A stretch of 64,000 bases of DNA from Thalassospira lucentensis. Its GTDB lineage: Bacteria; Pseudomonadota; Alphaproteobacteria; Rhodospirillales; Thalassospiraceae. This document shows positions 46,131 through 55,323 of the stretch, piece after piece (position 1 is the stretch's first letter; each line of letters starts with the position of its first letter). A model generated the notes under the pieces. The model saw nothing but the letters and a program-made list of their open reading frames with translations. It was not told the DNA's origin and did no database searches. The position numbers and the translations under genes are program-made. The stretch is from NCBI RefSeq assembly GCF_011806425.1, contig NZ_JAATOV010000007.1, forward strand, positions 204,715 to 268,714. Direction: 5' to 3'.

Positions 46131-46694
46131 CTAGCTCTGTTCGGGCTTCCCTGCAAGATAAGATTTTGATGGTAGAACCAAAAATCTTCCTGCCTTCATC
46201 GCTGTACGCCCCAAAAGCATGGGAAACCCCATGATTGAGCGGTTCGCCAAAGAAACCTCAACCTTTAACCGATGGTGCCCCACCGCGATGTGGGTTGCAA
46301 TAACAAACCGTTCTTCGGCATTTCCGTTCGAACTGCGAATCTCGCGACGTTCGACCAACGGCGCAACGCATTCCATCCGCCCATGCCCATCGCCCCGGTA
46401 ATGGGGTAAAACAAACCGGACGTATTTTTTACCGTCTTGTTCAAACTCGTGCGGGTTCAGGGCATGTAACGATGATGTCCGCGCACCGGTATCCACCTTG
46501 GCCTTGATAAACGGCACCCCCAATTCCGGAAGGCCGATCCATTCGCGCCAGCCCAAAACATGACCGCCGTCAATCAACGTATCGGTCTGGACTTTCAAGT
46601 TTGTTTTTGGTTTTTGTTTGCTTTGCTCTGCGCTCACGCGTGTGATCCGGTCATGTATATTACGATGAATATCAACAGCTATTTTGATGACCAC
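46131..46694 (-). CDS. rimB: RimB-type retropepsin-like protease (ATP-dependent zinc protease family)
   Basis: About 187 residues if the GTG at 46694 starts it; a GTG at 46637 is also possible and neither has a good ribosome site. The retropepsin-like core has the catalytic D-T-G-A (residue ~68) in KVDTGARTSSLHA and the terminal FPMLLGRTAM. The name ATP-dependent zinc protease is historical. In Pseudomonas a RimB homologue acts with RimK on S6 glutamates. It is one operon with rimK and the aspartoacylase-like gene. A degenerate homologue lies at 6420-7655. Confidence 0.85.
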   Translation of the reverse strand: MVIKIAVDIHRNIHDRITRVSAEQSKQKPKTNLKVQTDTLIDGGHVLGWREWIGLPELGVPFIKAKVDTGARTSSLHALNPHEFEQDGKKYVRFVLPHYRGDGHGRMECVAPLVERREIRSSNGNAEERFVIATHIAVGHHRLKVEVSLANRSIMGFPMLLGRTAMKAGRFLVLPSKSYLAGKPEQS

Positions 46695-46754
46695 CTATGA
46701 ATTTCGCGTAAATTCAATCACGTAAAATCAATCTGCATCGGGGTCAGCCAAGGC

Positions 46755-47576
46755 TCATTGCTCGCTTATATGGGGATCGACACTGATATTTGTATCCGTC
46801 GCCACCTGAAGCTCTTCCATCACCGCACGCACCAGCGGCAAGGTCACCGCACGCTTTTCCGCCAAGGCCCGCCGGTCCACTGCCGCCACCAATTCGCTAA
46901 GGGCCACAAATGACCGCTCAATCCGCGGCAGGATATAGCTAATGGTTTGCGGCCCGGCCTGAATTTGCCGATCGGCAAACAGCTTTAACAAAAGCCCGAC
47001 CATCAAATCATCATCGGGCGGGGATATTTCACAGACCAACGCCGCCCCCAACCGCGATTTCAAATCCGGTAACGCCACCTTCCAACGTGCCGGGGGCTGT
47101 GTCGCCGTCAGCAACAAATGCCCACCGCGTTCTTTCAGCATATTATAAAGGTGGAAGCAGACCTTCTCATCAAGGCCACCAGTTGCCCCATCCCCTGTCG
47201 CCCCATCACCGGCCGCAAAATCGGCATCTTCAATCACAAGCCCGGTGGCATCGCCCAACAGGTCATCGGGGTTGATCCCATTAAGGTCACGCGCCATCAC
47301 CCGAAGGGCGGCTGACCGTGCACGCCACACTTCCGCCAGATGGCTTTTGCCACATCCCTTTGGCCCATACAGGCACAAGGCGGGCACAGGCCAATTGGGC
47401 CATTGGTCAATCCACGCCACCGCTTCGCTGTTACAGCTTGCCACCATGAAATCATCCCGCGCCAAGGCCGGACGCATCTCAAGCGCAAGCGGCAATTGCT
47501 GCGGGGCAACGTCGGCCATCACGGCCTCCGACGCCTCGCGCAGGTCATCCTGCTTGTTCTTGCTATCCTCTGGCAT
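46755..47576 (-). CDS. hdaA: DnaA-related regulatory ATPase (HdaA)
   Basis: About 273 residues, an Hda-like AAA+ protein. The early QQLPLAL motif resembles the clamp-binding motif of Hda, followed by Walker A YGPKGCGKSHLAEVW and VIEDADF as Walker B. The C-terminal lid helices (ALSELVAAVDRRALAEKRAV) match DnaA relatives. HdaA inactivates DnaA-ATP after replication starts. A low-complexity insert reads GDGATGDGATGG just after Walker B. I take the ATG at 47576; upstream starts are possible. It lies behind the PerM-like gene, an arrangement common in related bacteria. Confidence 0.88.
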   Translation of the reverse strand: MPEDSKNKQDDLREASEAVMADVAPQQLPLALEMRPALARDDFMVASCNSEAVAWIDQWPNWPVPALCLYGPKGCGKSHLAEVWRARSAALRVMARDLNGINPDDLLGDATGLVIEDADFAAGDGATGDGATGGLDEKVCFHLYNMLKERGGHLLLTATQPPARWKVALPDLKSRLGAALVCEISPPDDDLMVGLLLKLFADRQIQAGPQTISYILPRIERSFVALSELVAAVDRRALAEKRAVTLPLVRAVMEELQVATDTNISVDPHISEQ

Positions 47577-47604
47577 GGGATGTTTCGCCGGGCTCACAGT
47601 GGGT

Positions 47605-48762
47605 TTAACTCTCAGGATGCTGCGCTGGTTGACCACCAGCAGATTGATCTTCTAACGATGCGACATGCTCCGTGTTCTGATGATCATCAGACGCCGCATC
47701 CCCCTCATCATCATCATCATACAAAGGACTATCAAGGTATTGCTGTAACCCATAGCGCACAAGAACGCCAATGACGGCGGCCACCGGCACGGCCAGCATC
47801 ACACCCAAAAGGCCAAACACCGCACCACCGGCCAGCAAGGCAAACATCACCCACACCGCATGCAGGCGCACCTTGTCACCCACCAGCTTGGGCGTCAGGA
47901 AGTTGCCTTCAAGCATCTGACCAACGGCAAAGACAATCACCACAATACCAAGATCAAGACTGACGCCAAACTGCGCCAAGGCCACCCCGACCCCAACGGC
48001 AAAACCGGCAATCATCCCGAAATAGGGCACAAACGATACAAGCCCGGTCATCAGCCCGATGACAAAGCCAAATTCAAGCCCCGCAATCGTAAGGCCAAGC
48101 CCGTAAAACAGGCCGAGCAACAAACAAACGGTCGCCTGCCCGCGGACAAACCCGGCAAGCGTATCATCAATGTCACGCGCACATTGGCGAATATCATCGG
48201 CCGATTGGCGTGGCAGATACCCGTCGATCTTGGCAACGATTCGATCCCAATCACGCAGCAGATAAAACGACACAACCGGTGTAATGAACAACAAGCTGAC
48301 AAAGTTCAGCAACGCCAAACCGCCCGACAACACGTTGGTCAAAACATTGCCAACCCATTTAAGCGCGTTGGCGGTCTGCCCCTTGATCGCATCAGAAACA
48401 CTTTGCAGGGTTTCGGGCGCAAACCGGTCCAAAACATCCTGCAAATACGGCCCGACATTGGTCTGCAACGTATCGACATAGCCCGGCAACCGTTCCAGGA
48501 ACCCGGCCAACTGGCTGCCGATCATCGGTACGATCAGCAAAATGACAATCAGGAACACCAAAAAGAAGACGGCGGTAATAATGCTGGTGGCAAATGTGCG
48601 GCCAATGCCGCGCGCTTCCAGCTTATCGGCCAGCGGATCCAGGAAATAGGCAATCGCCATCCCTGCGACAAACGGCAAAAGGATGCCCGCAAACAGCCAC
48701 ACCAGGAAAAAGAACCCGATGGCGCAAAGCAGCCAAAAACGCGCCTGCTGGCGAAATGTCAT
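47605..48762 (-). CDS. AI-2E transporter family (PerM-like) membrane protein
   Basis: A 385-residue membrane protein with about 8 hydrophobic segments. LLPFVAGMAIAYFLDPLADK at the N-terminus and the large central soluble loop with LERLPGYVDTLQTNVGPYLQ are typical of the AI-2E/PerM family; SFVPYFGMIAGFAVGVGVAL lies in the C-terminal half. Export of various small solutes has been proposed. The C-terminus is acidic (DDDDEGDAASDD). GGGGA precedes the ATG. hdaA follows 28 bases later. Confidence 0.88.
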   Translation of the reverse strand: MTFRQQARFWLLCAIGFFFLVWLFAGILLPFVAGMAIAYFLDPLADKLEARGIGRTFATSIITAVFFLVFLIVILLIVPMIGSQLAGFLERLPGYVDTLQTNVGPYLQDVLDRFAPETLQSVSDAIKGQTANALKWVGNVLTNVLSGGLALLNFVSLLFITPVVSFYLLRDWDRIVAKIDGYLPRQSADDIRQCARDIDDTLAGFVRGQATVCLLLGLFYGLGLTIAGLEFGFVIGLMTGLVSFVPYFGMIAGFAVGVGVALAQFGVSLDLGIVVIVFAVGQMLEGNFLTPKLVGDKVRLHAVWVMFALLAGGAVFGLLGVMLAVPVAAVIGVLVRYGLQQYLDSPLYDDDDEGDAASDDHQNTEHVASLEDQSAGGQPAQHPES

Positions 48763-49032
48763 GTCTGGTCGTCCCCTGTTATGCGCTTGCCGTCAAAAAG
48801 GCCCCAAAAGCCCCAAAGACCAAAGCCGTCGCTCAGCAGTCCATGTCTAAAATCTAAAGTCAAACCCCAAAGACCAAGGCACCGCCCATCCTATGACGCA
48901 TGCCCATAATCCCGTATCTTATCGCGCATCCCACGCTGTTGCGATCACCCGGCGCGATAATGCGCCCCGATGACACCCCCAAAGGGTCACCAGAACGCAT
49001 CACCAAAACGCACTATCGCAACGCCGGTTCAA

Positions 49033-50166
49033 TTAGTTATTCAGCGACAAACCTTCTAAACGATCCGTCCCCACCGGCTGAATGAACCACAACTGCCCCA
49101 TCTGGGTCAGGTTAAGGTTCTTTTGATTAAGGGCCGTTTTCAACTGGCTGTTCGATCCGACGAACTCCAGCGAAAGCTGCACTTCACGGCGTGACATCGC
49201 CACCACACGGGCATTGCGCACGACCGGCAAGCTGGTCACTTTTTCTTCGATATCCGCCCAATCTGAAAGCCCGGTAATCGGCACAAACACCATCAAGGTG
49301 CCCCCGGTGCTAAAGTTAATCAGGTTGGCGCGTTTCCAGCCTTCTGAAAGCTTGGTCTGAACCGATTTGGCCGCCCGTACCAACGTCTGGCTCAGCGACT
49401 GACCCGACTGGGTCTTTTCGCGCACACCAAACACCTGCGGCGATCCGCTCGGATCATATCGGGTGACGGAAACATTGACGGTCTCCCCGCCCTTTGGCCC
49501 GCTGACTTCGGCGGTTGCGACCACGGCGGTATTGGCACCATAGCGTTTGGCAAGTTCGGCCAACCGCTCCATCGCACCACTTTCGGCCTGCTCGGCGGAA
49601 ATGGTTCCGATATCGCTCAGATCGCCAATCGGCATCTTAACCGGGACCAAGCCCGATGACGCCACATTGCGGGACCACACATCGCGCCACGGATTGGGAT
49701 CATCCCACAAATTCATGTAACTTTGCGTGCGATAAATCGGCAGGATCACCACCGGTTTGGACTGCAACTCGGCAAAGGATACATCGCGGAACCGCAAATA
49801 ATTGCGCACCGCATTGTCCTTAAAGCGCACGGTCATATCGGCGATATAGCGTACCGACGATGTTTTCTCGTTCGACACGCCGAAATCACGGACCATGTTG
49901 GCCAGCTCCGCCGCACCTGGCATTGCCAAGGACTGGCGATCTTCTGGCAGGGTCAAACGGGCAACCACTTCTTCAAATGCCTGACGCTGCCCGACAAGAA
50001 GCGCCTGCTCGCGCGCGGCAGCGGCTGTTTCGGCACGTTCATCAACGTGAACGCCCGACACGGTGAAAATATCCTGTGCCATTGTCGGGGTGCCCGAAAA
50101 GGCCAGAATTGCACAAACCGTGGCAGCACCTGCCAACATCTTGATGTTTTTCAATGAAGTAAGCAC
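49033..50166 (-). CDS. DUF2066 family exported protein
   Basis: A 377-residue protein with a signal peptide (hydrophobic residues 8-30, cleavage near TMAQ). The DUF2066 pattern is visible: TVSGVHVDERAETAAAAREQ, then AFEEVVARLTLPEDRQSL, and VVILPIYRTQSYMNLWDDPN. The function is unknown; it is probably periplasmic. The start is GTG at 50166 with AGAGG five bases upstream. It is divergent from purM. Confidence 0.8.
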   Translation of the reverse strand: MLTSLKNIKMLAGAATVCAILAFSGTPTMAQDIFTVSGVHVDERAETAAAAREQALLVGQRQAFEEVVARLTLPEDRQSLAMPGAAELANMVRDFGVSNEKTSSVRYIADMTVRFKDNAVRNYLRFRDVSFAELQSKPVVILPIYRTQSYMNLWDDPNPWRDVWSRNVASSGLVPVKMPIGDLSDIGTISAEQAESGAMERLAELAKRYGANTAVVATAEVSGPKGGETVNVSVTRYDPSGSPQVFGVREKTQSGQSLSQTLVRAAKSVQTKLSEGWKRANLINFSTGGTLMVFVPITGLSDWADIEEKVTSLPVVRNARVVAMSRREVQLSLEFVGSNSQLKTALNQKNLNLTQMGQLWFIQPVGTDRLEGLSLNN

Positions 50167-50549
50167 GTATGCCTCTTTACCCTAAACGTATCATGTTAAT
50201 CTTTATACCAGCTCGAAAACCGTACGCTCTTTGTGGCATGTTGAACGCATTCTGCAAAGAAAAGTCTGTCATGCGCAGGTCATCATTGCATATTACGAGC
50301 GTTTGAGTATTTTCGGCCCAGCGGAAATTATCAAGCCCGCGTTTTTTATCAGTAGGTCACGTTACATCTGATTAAAGGCGTCCGTATGGCGGATTGGTCA
50401 CGCAGCAACATAAAAACTGCGCCCCGGACCGCAAGTGCGACACACTTAACAAGACCGAACCAAACCGGTCGATGTTGGCTCTTACTGATGAAAAACGCGG
50501 GGTTTCCCCGCCCATTTATCATGCATGTTTGCTGCCAAGGATCCGTAAA
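50167..50549. other. Divergent promoter region DUF2066 / purM
   Basis: 383 bases without a supported gene. The purM leader contains a hairpin GCGGGG-TTT-CCCCGC (50497-50511), 40 bases before the start. No known purine riboswitch or PurR-like site was recognised. Confidence 0.5.
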
Positions 50550-51623
50550 ATGACCTCCTCCAATGGCCTTACCTATAAGGACTCCGGTGTCGATATTGAT
50601 GCCGGCAACGCCCTTGTTGATCGAATTAAACCGCTGGCCAAGGCAACCACACGCTCTGGCGTGTCTGGCGGTCTCGGCGGATTTGGCGCGCTGTTTGACC
50701 TCAAGGCAGCTGGCTATAACGACCCGGTTCTGGTGTCTTGCACCGATGGGGTTGGCACCAAACTCAAAGTCGCCTTTTTGGCCGACAAACACGATACCGT
50801 CGGCATCGACCTCGTCGCCATGAGTGTCAATGACCTTGTCGTACAGGGTGCTGAACCGCTTCTGTTCCTTGATTACTTCGCAACCGGCAAACTTTCCGTC
50901 GATAACGCTGCTGACGTGGTTGCGGGTATCGCCGAGGGCTGCAAACAAGCAGGCTGCGCATTGATCGGTGGCGAAACCGCCGAAATGCCGGGCATGTATG
51001 CAGACGGCGAATATGACCTTGCCGGTTTTGCCGTCGGTGCCGCCGAACGTGGTGAGTTGCTCGATGGCAGCACCGTCGCCGAAGGCGACGTCATCCTGGG
51101 TCTGGCCTCCAGTGGCGTTCATTCCAACGGTTATTCGCTGGTGCGTAAGGTTGTCGAAAAAGCCGGTCTCGATTATTCCGACGATGCGCCATTCGCACCG
51201 GGCAAAACCGTTGGCGAAGCCCTTCTCGAACCGACCAAGGTCTATGTCAAAAGCTGCCTTGCCGCCCACAAGGCCGGTCTGGTTAAGGCCCTCGCCCACA
51301 TCACCGGCGGCGGTTTGACCGAAAACGTCCCGCGCGTTCTGCCAGAAAACCTGACCGCGGTCTTTGATGCCGCGACGTGGGATTACCTGCCGATCTTTAA
51401 ATGGCTTGGCGAACAGGGCGGCATTCCGGCCACCGAAATGGCGCGTACCTTTAACTGCGGCATTGGCATGTGTGTTGTCGTTCCGGCCGACAAAGCCGAC
51501 GCCGCCGAAAAACTGCTGCGCGAACATGGCGAAACCGTCAGCCAGATCGGTGTCATTGGTCCGCGCGCGGGCGACGGTCCGCAGGTCGTGATTAAAAACA
51601 TGGCCCGTTCATGGGAAAAGTAA
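50550..51623 (+). CDS. purM: Phosphoribosylformylglycinamidine cyclo-ligase
   Basis: A 357-residue AIR synthetase of purine synthesis. [40 protein letters not shown] and [19 protein letters not shown] are conserved ATP/substrate regions, with [13 protein letters not shown] and GIMGMCVV-like [11 protein letters not shown] later. The ATG at 50550 has AAGGA upstream. Its 3' end overlaps purN by 13 bases, so the two are coupled. Confidence 0.97.
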   Translation: MTSSNGLTYKDSGVDIDAGNALVDRIKPLAKATTRSGVSGGLGGFGALFDLKAAGYNDPVLVSCTDGVGTKLKVAFLADKHDTVGIDLVAMSVNDLVVQGAEPLLFLDYFATGKLSVDNAADVVAGIAEGCKQAGCALIGGETAEMPGMYADGEYDLAGFAVGAAERGELLDGSTVAEGDVILGLASSGVHSNGYSLVRKVVEKAGLDYSDDAPFAPGKTVGEALLEPTKVYVKSCLAAHKAGLVKALAHITGGGLTENVPRVLPENLTAVFDAATWDYLPIFKWLGEQGGIPATEMARTFNCGIGMCVVVPADKADAAEKLLREHGETVSQIGVIGPRAGDGPQVVIKNMARSWEK

Positions 51624-52294
51624 CCAACGGCAAAAAGTTGAAACTCGCCGTCCTGATTTCAGGCGGCGGGTCAAACTTGCAGGCCATCATTGACGCCTGT
51701 GCGCAGCCAACCTATCCGGCTGAAATCGTTCTGGTCTTCTCCAACCAGCTTGACGCCGCCGGTCTTGACCGTGGCCGTCGTGCCGGTATCCGGGCTGAGG
51801 CGATCTCGCACAAAGGGTATCCGGGGGGCCGCGAAGCATATGACGCAGCCGTCAGTGACCTGATCGAACAAAGCGGGGCGGATCTGGTTGTGTTGGCCGG
51901 CTATCTGCGCTTGGTCAGCGAAAGCTTCGTCACCCGCTGGAAAGATCGCCTGATCAACATCCACCCGTCCCTTTTGCCAAGCTTTAAGGGCCTGAATGTT
52001 CATCAAAAGGCACTTGATGCCGGGGTGAAATTTGCCGGATGTACCGTGCATTATGTCGTCCCCGAAGTCGATTCTGGCCCGATCATCGCCCAGGCCGTCG
52101 TTCCGGTCCTGCCCGGCGATGACGCAGGCAAACTGGCCAAACGGATTCTAAAACAAGAACACCGCATCTACCCACAAGTCATCCGCTGGATCGCGGATGG
52201 CCGGGTTTCGGTTGATACCAATGGCATTGTCACGGTGGCGGACGCCCAAACGCCCGAAACCACCGACATCAACCCGGTGCTTGAACCCGGATGA
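51611..52294 (+). CDS. purN: Phosphoribosylglycinamide formyltransferase
   Basis: A 227-residue GAR transformylase using 10-formyl-[19 protein letters not shown] binds phosphate, [13 protein letters not shown] and [12 protein letters not shown] contain the catalytic Asn and His, and [13 protein letters not shown] holds the catalytic Asp. It starts 13 bases inside purM. A terminator follows ~48 bases after the stop. Confidence 0.96.
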   Translation: MGKVTNGKKLKLAVLISGGGSNLQAIIDACAQPTYPAEIVLVFSNQLDAAGLDRGRRAGIRAEAISHKGYPGGREAYDAAVSDLIEQSGADLVVLAGYLRLVSESFVTRWKDRLINIHPSLLPSFKGLNVHQKALDAGVKFAGCTVHYVVPEVDSGPIIAQAVVPVLPGDDAGKLAKRILKQEHRIYPQVIRWIADGRVSVDTNGIVTVADAQTPETTDINPVLEPG

Positions 52295-52341
52295 AAGAAC
52301 CTCTGGCGCTGGCTGCGCAAGGGTTTTAACGCTTAAAAAAT

Positions 52342-52371
52342 GCGGGCCATATTCCGATGGTCCGCCTTTTT
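52342..52371 (+). terminator. Terminator after purN
   Basis: A 9-bp stem with one G-T pair (52342-52350 with 52357-52365), loop ATTCCG, followed by CTTTTTC. Ends the purMN transcript. Confidence 0.7.
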
Positions 52372-52514
52372 CTTATCTGGTTTCTGGTCTGGTTTCATGT
52401 CCGGTTTTACCGGCGCGCAAACCCAAAACCGGGGTCATAATCTGTGCGCATTTTGATGCTGTGATGGGCTTATCAAATTCAAATCCCCCACCACCGCCCC
52501 GGAAAACCGACATC

Positions 52515-52943
52515 ATGAAACGCACTCTCACTGCCCCCGGACTGATCATCACCTGCGCCCTTTTCGCCTTTACGCCGCTTACCGCAATGGCTGATTCTGA
52601 TTCCGGTTCCGACCCTGATCTGGACTCGTACAAGGCCGACATGCAAACCGGCGACAAACCATGGCGGGCGAAAAAATGCGCGGTCTATGAAGAAACCCGC
52701 AATGCCATGCTCGAAACCATCCCACGCGATACGCTAAGCCCCGAATTCACCAAGGGCGAAGAAGACTATATCGCCAACGGCTGTGCTGGGCGCACCTATG
52801 CCTGCCCGAAATCCAAGGCCGAACTCGACTACGCCAACGAAATGTCCTTTGCGATGATGAGCCACGGGCTATCGGGCACCTTCCTGCCCTATGGCTGCCC
52901 AATGGCGCCCGATGATCCCACCCCCCCCAACACCAACGACTAA
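52515..52943 (+). CDS. Small exported cysteine-containing protein
   Basis: A 142-residue protein with a clear signal peptide (residues 1-26, cleavage near TAMA). The mature part has four Cys (KKCAVYEE, NGCAGRTYACPK, YGCPMAP), probably paired in the periplasm, and an acidic start (DSDSGSDPDLDSY). No family is recognised. The longer open frame upstream has no ribosome site. It lies behind the purN terminator, so it has its own promoter. Confidence 0.6.
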   Translation: MKRTLTAPGLIITCALFAFTPLTAMADSDSGSDPDLDSYKADMQTGDKPWRAKKCAVYEETRNAMLETIPRDTLSPEFTKGEEDYIANGCAGRTYACPKSKAELDYANEMSFAMMSHGLSGTFLPYGCPMAPDDPTPPNTND

Positions 52944-53077
52944 ACCCCCGCCACACAGGTGTGAAGTCGATCAAATGTTTGATCAGAAACCGTTATCTAT
53001 GGTTAATCTTCACCTTGCACTGCCTCAACTTCATGGATATACATTTGAAAAATCCCAAAAACACAATGGAGGCAACC

Positions 53078-53206
53078 TTGCAGGGCAACGACTACGATCA
53101 GACCCAGACCCACGTCGAAATCTATAACGGCTTCACCACCTTTATGAAGTGGTCCACCCTGTCGGTGATCGGCATTCTGGTCCTGATGGCGATCTTCCTC
53201 GTGTGA
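53078..53206 (+). CDS. aa3-type cytochrome c oxidase subunit IV-like microprotein, copy 1
   Basis: A 42-residue protein: a hydrophilic N-terminus (MQGNDYDQTQ) and one membrane helix (WSTLSVIGILVLMAIFLV), as in the bacterial aa3-type oxidase subunit IV family. I propose TTG at 53078 as the start: GGAGG (53068-53072) precedes it, and it then aligns with MQGSDYDP of the second copy at 54262. An ATG at 53066 would give 46 residues but places the ribosome site inside the gene. No oxidase genes are in the window. Confidence 0.7.
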   Translation: MQGNDYDQTQTHVEIYNGFTTFMKWSTLSVIGILVLMAIFLV

Positions 53207-53244
53207 TCCGCCCCGCCCTTTGGGCACTGCGTTGATCCAAATGT

Positions 53245-53275
53245 AAAAAAGCTGCCGTTGATCGGCAGCTTTTTT
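53245..53275. terminator. Bidirectional terminator after copy 1
   Basis: A 13-bp perfect stem (53245-53257 with 53263-53275), loop TTGAT, with A- and T-runs. It separates the microprotein gene from the convergent kinase gene. Confidence 0.88.
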
Positions 53276-53295
53276 GTGTTTCAGCATCTATTCTT

Positions 53296-53946
53296 TTAAA
53301 TCGTATCGGTTTGATAGGTAACAACATCAAAGCCCTCCGCATCGCTTGGCGGCTCGAAATAGGCCGAAATTTGATGGAACTGCGCATCACTGGCCGCGAA
53401 CTGATGCGCGCCGACTTTGTTGCGTTCCCGCAGGCGCGCGATGCAAACGTCTTCGGGCACATTTAAATAATGCAACTGGTGTGCGGCCCCGACATCCTCG
53501 GTGATGGCCCGCATCCATTGGCGTTGCTTGACCGTATTGGCCGGAAAATCCATCACCACCGAAATCCCCGACAACAGCAACATGCCGATATGCGGCCCCA
53601 TCACCGAACGCAGCTTGGCCGACACCTGCACATAATCGGCGACCGAACGCATCTGATCGCCAAATAATGTCGACAGCCACTCATCCTCGGCAATCAGGAC
53701 CGTGCCTGGCTTGCGCGCCAGCTCGGCGGCCAATGTTGATTTGCCCGCGGCAATTTTCCCGCACAGCAAATGCAAGACTGGCGCGTCGTTGCGCGGACGC
53801 GCGCCGCGCTGCGCTGTACCTACTGTACTTGATGTTGTGTCAGCTCGATCTGTTTGATCTGTTTGCGCTGGCCGCACAGGATCCCCTGTTCGGCATCGCT
53901 GGGGTTCTAAAACGTCTGTCTTGGGAACGGAATTTGGCTGTTGCAT
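53296..53946 (-). CDS. P-loop kinase-like ATPase
   Basis: A 216-residue protein. After ~55 hydrophilic residues comes Walker A LLCGKIAAGKSTLAAELAR; later VVMDFPANTVKQRQWMR and CIARLRERN fit a small-molecule or zeta-toxin-like kinase with a lid Arg region. Substrate unknown. GGAGAG precedes the ATG. A terminator stands only 35 bases upstream of the start, so its own transcript must begin inside that short space or pass an attenuator. It sits between the two oxidase-subunit-like microproteins. Confidence 0.75.
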   Translation of the reverse strand: MQQPNSVPKTDVLEPQRCRTGDPVRPAQTDQTDRADTTSSTVGTAQRGARPRNDAPVLHLLCGKIAAGKSTLAAELARKPGTVLIAEDEWLSTLFGDQMRSVADYVQVSAKLRSVMGPHIGMLLLSGISVVMDFPANTVKQRQWMRAITEDVGAAHQLHYLNVPEDVCIARLRERNKVGAHQFAASDAQFHQISAYFEPPSDAEGFDVVTYQTDTI

Positions 53947-53980
53947 CGGTCTCTCCGGGGATGGGCCGGGAGACAGCCAT

Positions 53981-54004
53981 AAAAAAACCCGCCTCGCCGG
54001 CGGG
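53981..54004 (-). terminator. Minus-strand terminator directly upstream of the kinase gene
   Basis: A stem of six G/C pairs (53988-53993 with 53999-54004) and loop TCGCC, with seven A at 53981-53987 giving TTTTTTT on the minus strand. No minus-strand gene is recognised between it and ndk, whose own terminator is at 54415-54447. It may end a small RNA or act as an attenuator. Confidence 0.6.
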
Positions 54005-54261
54005 TGGATATCATTTGGTCAAAACGTCTCTACCCCGCCATCCTATGAACGGCGGTAAAAATTCGTGCATCCATGTGGGTCACAACGTTTTCCATCCCAA
54101 AAACATCGCACAGCAATCTGTTGATGTCCAGCCCATTGCGGCGCACCCAAACAACAAACGCCCAAAATATATTCACCCCAAGGTTAAATCGCGTTAGGAT
54201 TTTACCGGTGGCGTGCCACCAAACTGCAAAACATTCGGCCCAATAATCTGGGGAGGAAACA

Positions 54262-54399
54262 ATGCAAGGAAGTGACTACGATCCCAATCTGGTCGAGGAA
54301 CATGAACATGTCTGGCACAACTGGACCAAGTTTATGTTCTGGAGCGTCCTATCCGTTGCCGTCATCCTGATGTTAATGGCGGTCTTCCTAATCGATTGA
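54262..54399 (+). CDS. aa3-type cytochrome c oxidase subunit IV-like microprotein, copy 2
   Basis: A 45-residue protein: MQGSDYDPNL, then EHEHVWHNWTKFMFWSVL and a membrane helix ending VILMLMAVFLID. It matches the small aa3-type oxidase subunit IV family better than copy 1 (W, F and the helix positions). GGGAGG precedes the ATG. A terminator follows 16 bases after the stop. Copy 1 lies 1.1 kb upstream on the same strand; both N-termini read MQG(N/S)DYD. Confidence 0.8.
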   Translation: MQGSDYDPNLVEEHEHVWHNWTKFMFWSVLSVAVILMLMAVFLID

Positions 54400-54414
54400 T
54401 CTATTTTGCGCATA

Positions 54415-54447
54415 AAAAAACGCCCCGCAAATTGCGGGGCGTTTTTT
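54415..54447. terminator. Bidirectional terminator between copy 2 and ndk
   Basis: A long stem (54415-54430 with 54432-54447; the G/C core is CGCCCCGC with GCGGGGCG) flanked by A- and T-runs. Serves both convergent genes. Confidence 0.9.
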
Positions 54448-54481
54448 GTACCGGGTAAACCCGAATACGTATTTCGATCGC

Positions 54482-54904
54482 TTAGCCGACGATTTCGGTC
54501 TGCGCGAAGAAATAAGAGATTTCGATTGCAGCGTTTTCGAGCGAATCTGAACCGTGGACCGAGTTCGCTTCGATGGATTCTGCAAACTGTTTGCGAATGG
54601 TGCCCTCATCGGCATTTGCCGGGTTGGTTGCGCCCATAACTTCGCGATATTTTGCGACAGCGTTTTCGCCTTCCAGCGCCTGGACAACAACCGGGCCGGA
54701 AATCATGAAGTCTACCAATTCACCAAAGAACGAACGTTCTTTATGAACTGCATAGAAACCTTCAGCCTGAGCGCGGGTCAAAGCGACACGCTTCTGCGCA
54801 ACAATGCGCAGGCCAGCTTCTTCGATGACGGCGTTGATTTTGCCCGTCAGATTGCGGCGCGTTGCGTCCGGCTTAATGATCGACAAAGTGTGTTCGACAG
54901 CCAT
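54482..54904 (-). CDS. ndk: Nucleoside diphosphate kinase
   Basis: A 140-residue NDK, which equilibrates nucleoside di- and triphosphates. [18 protein letters not shown] is the family N-terminus, and [16 protein letters not shown] contains the phosphorylated His. I start at the ATG 54904 and not three codons upstream, by comparison with the family. A strong terminator is shared with the microprotein gene. Confidence 0.97.
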   Translation of the reverse strand: MAVEHTLSIIKPDATRRNLTGKINAVIEEAGLRIVAQKRVALTRAQAEGFYAVHKERSFFGELVDFMISGPVVVQALEGENAVAKYREVMGATNPANADEGTIRKQFAESIEANSVHGSDSLENAAIEISYFFAQTEIVG

Positions 54905-55323
54905 TGGTTTCACCTAGCTACTTATAAAAAATGGGACCCTAATCGGGCCTGCAGAAGATAAAGAAACCATACATCAGGATTTCCTTATCATCCACAGACC
55001 CAAAGGTTGGCGCTATATAAACGGGGTTGGATCGCAACGCAACACATAGTTCTGCCCGTGCATTACTGACCTGCACGCCCTGCATTCGCCCATCCCCCAC
55101 CCCAAATCCGCGCCAAAACGCACAAAACTGCCATTCCCCATGGGGTCGCCAAGCGGTTATCGCCCCGTGATTGCCCCCGATGACATTTTCAAGAATCCTT
55201 GCGTCTGCACGCGTCCTGCCCTATGCAGGGCACAGAATTCTTGGCGATTCACGCATTTTGCATCCGTTAAAGCGCGGAACCGCCCCCAATCCGCACCCAA
55301 AAGATCAAGAGAACGTCCGAAAA
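54905..55323. other. Divergent region ndk / ABC-F
   Basis: 419 bases. The ABC-F frame stays open leftward to 55171, but that part (rich in Arg/Pro) has no family similarity. No other gene, RNA or operator was recognised. Confidence 0.5.

Noticed and set aside
47860..48909. 349-codon plus-strand frame
   Set aside because: Antisense to the PerM-like gene; composition dominated by Gln/Lys/Asn as a mirror of membrane codons.
50349..51527. 392-codon minus-strand frame
   Set aside because: Antisense to purM; no ribosome site or similarity.
54029..54136. Possible small minus-strand protein before the kinase terminator
   Set aside because: Careful reading gives an in-frame stop after 18 codons; no coding support remains.
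53667..54197. 176-codon plus-strand frame across the kinase start
   Set aside because: Low-complexity Arg/His/Pro translation overlapping the kinase N-terminus and a terminator.
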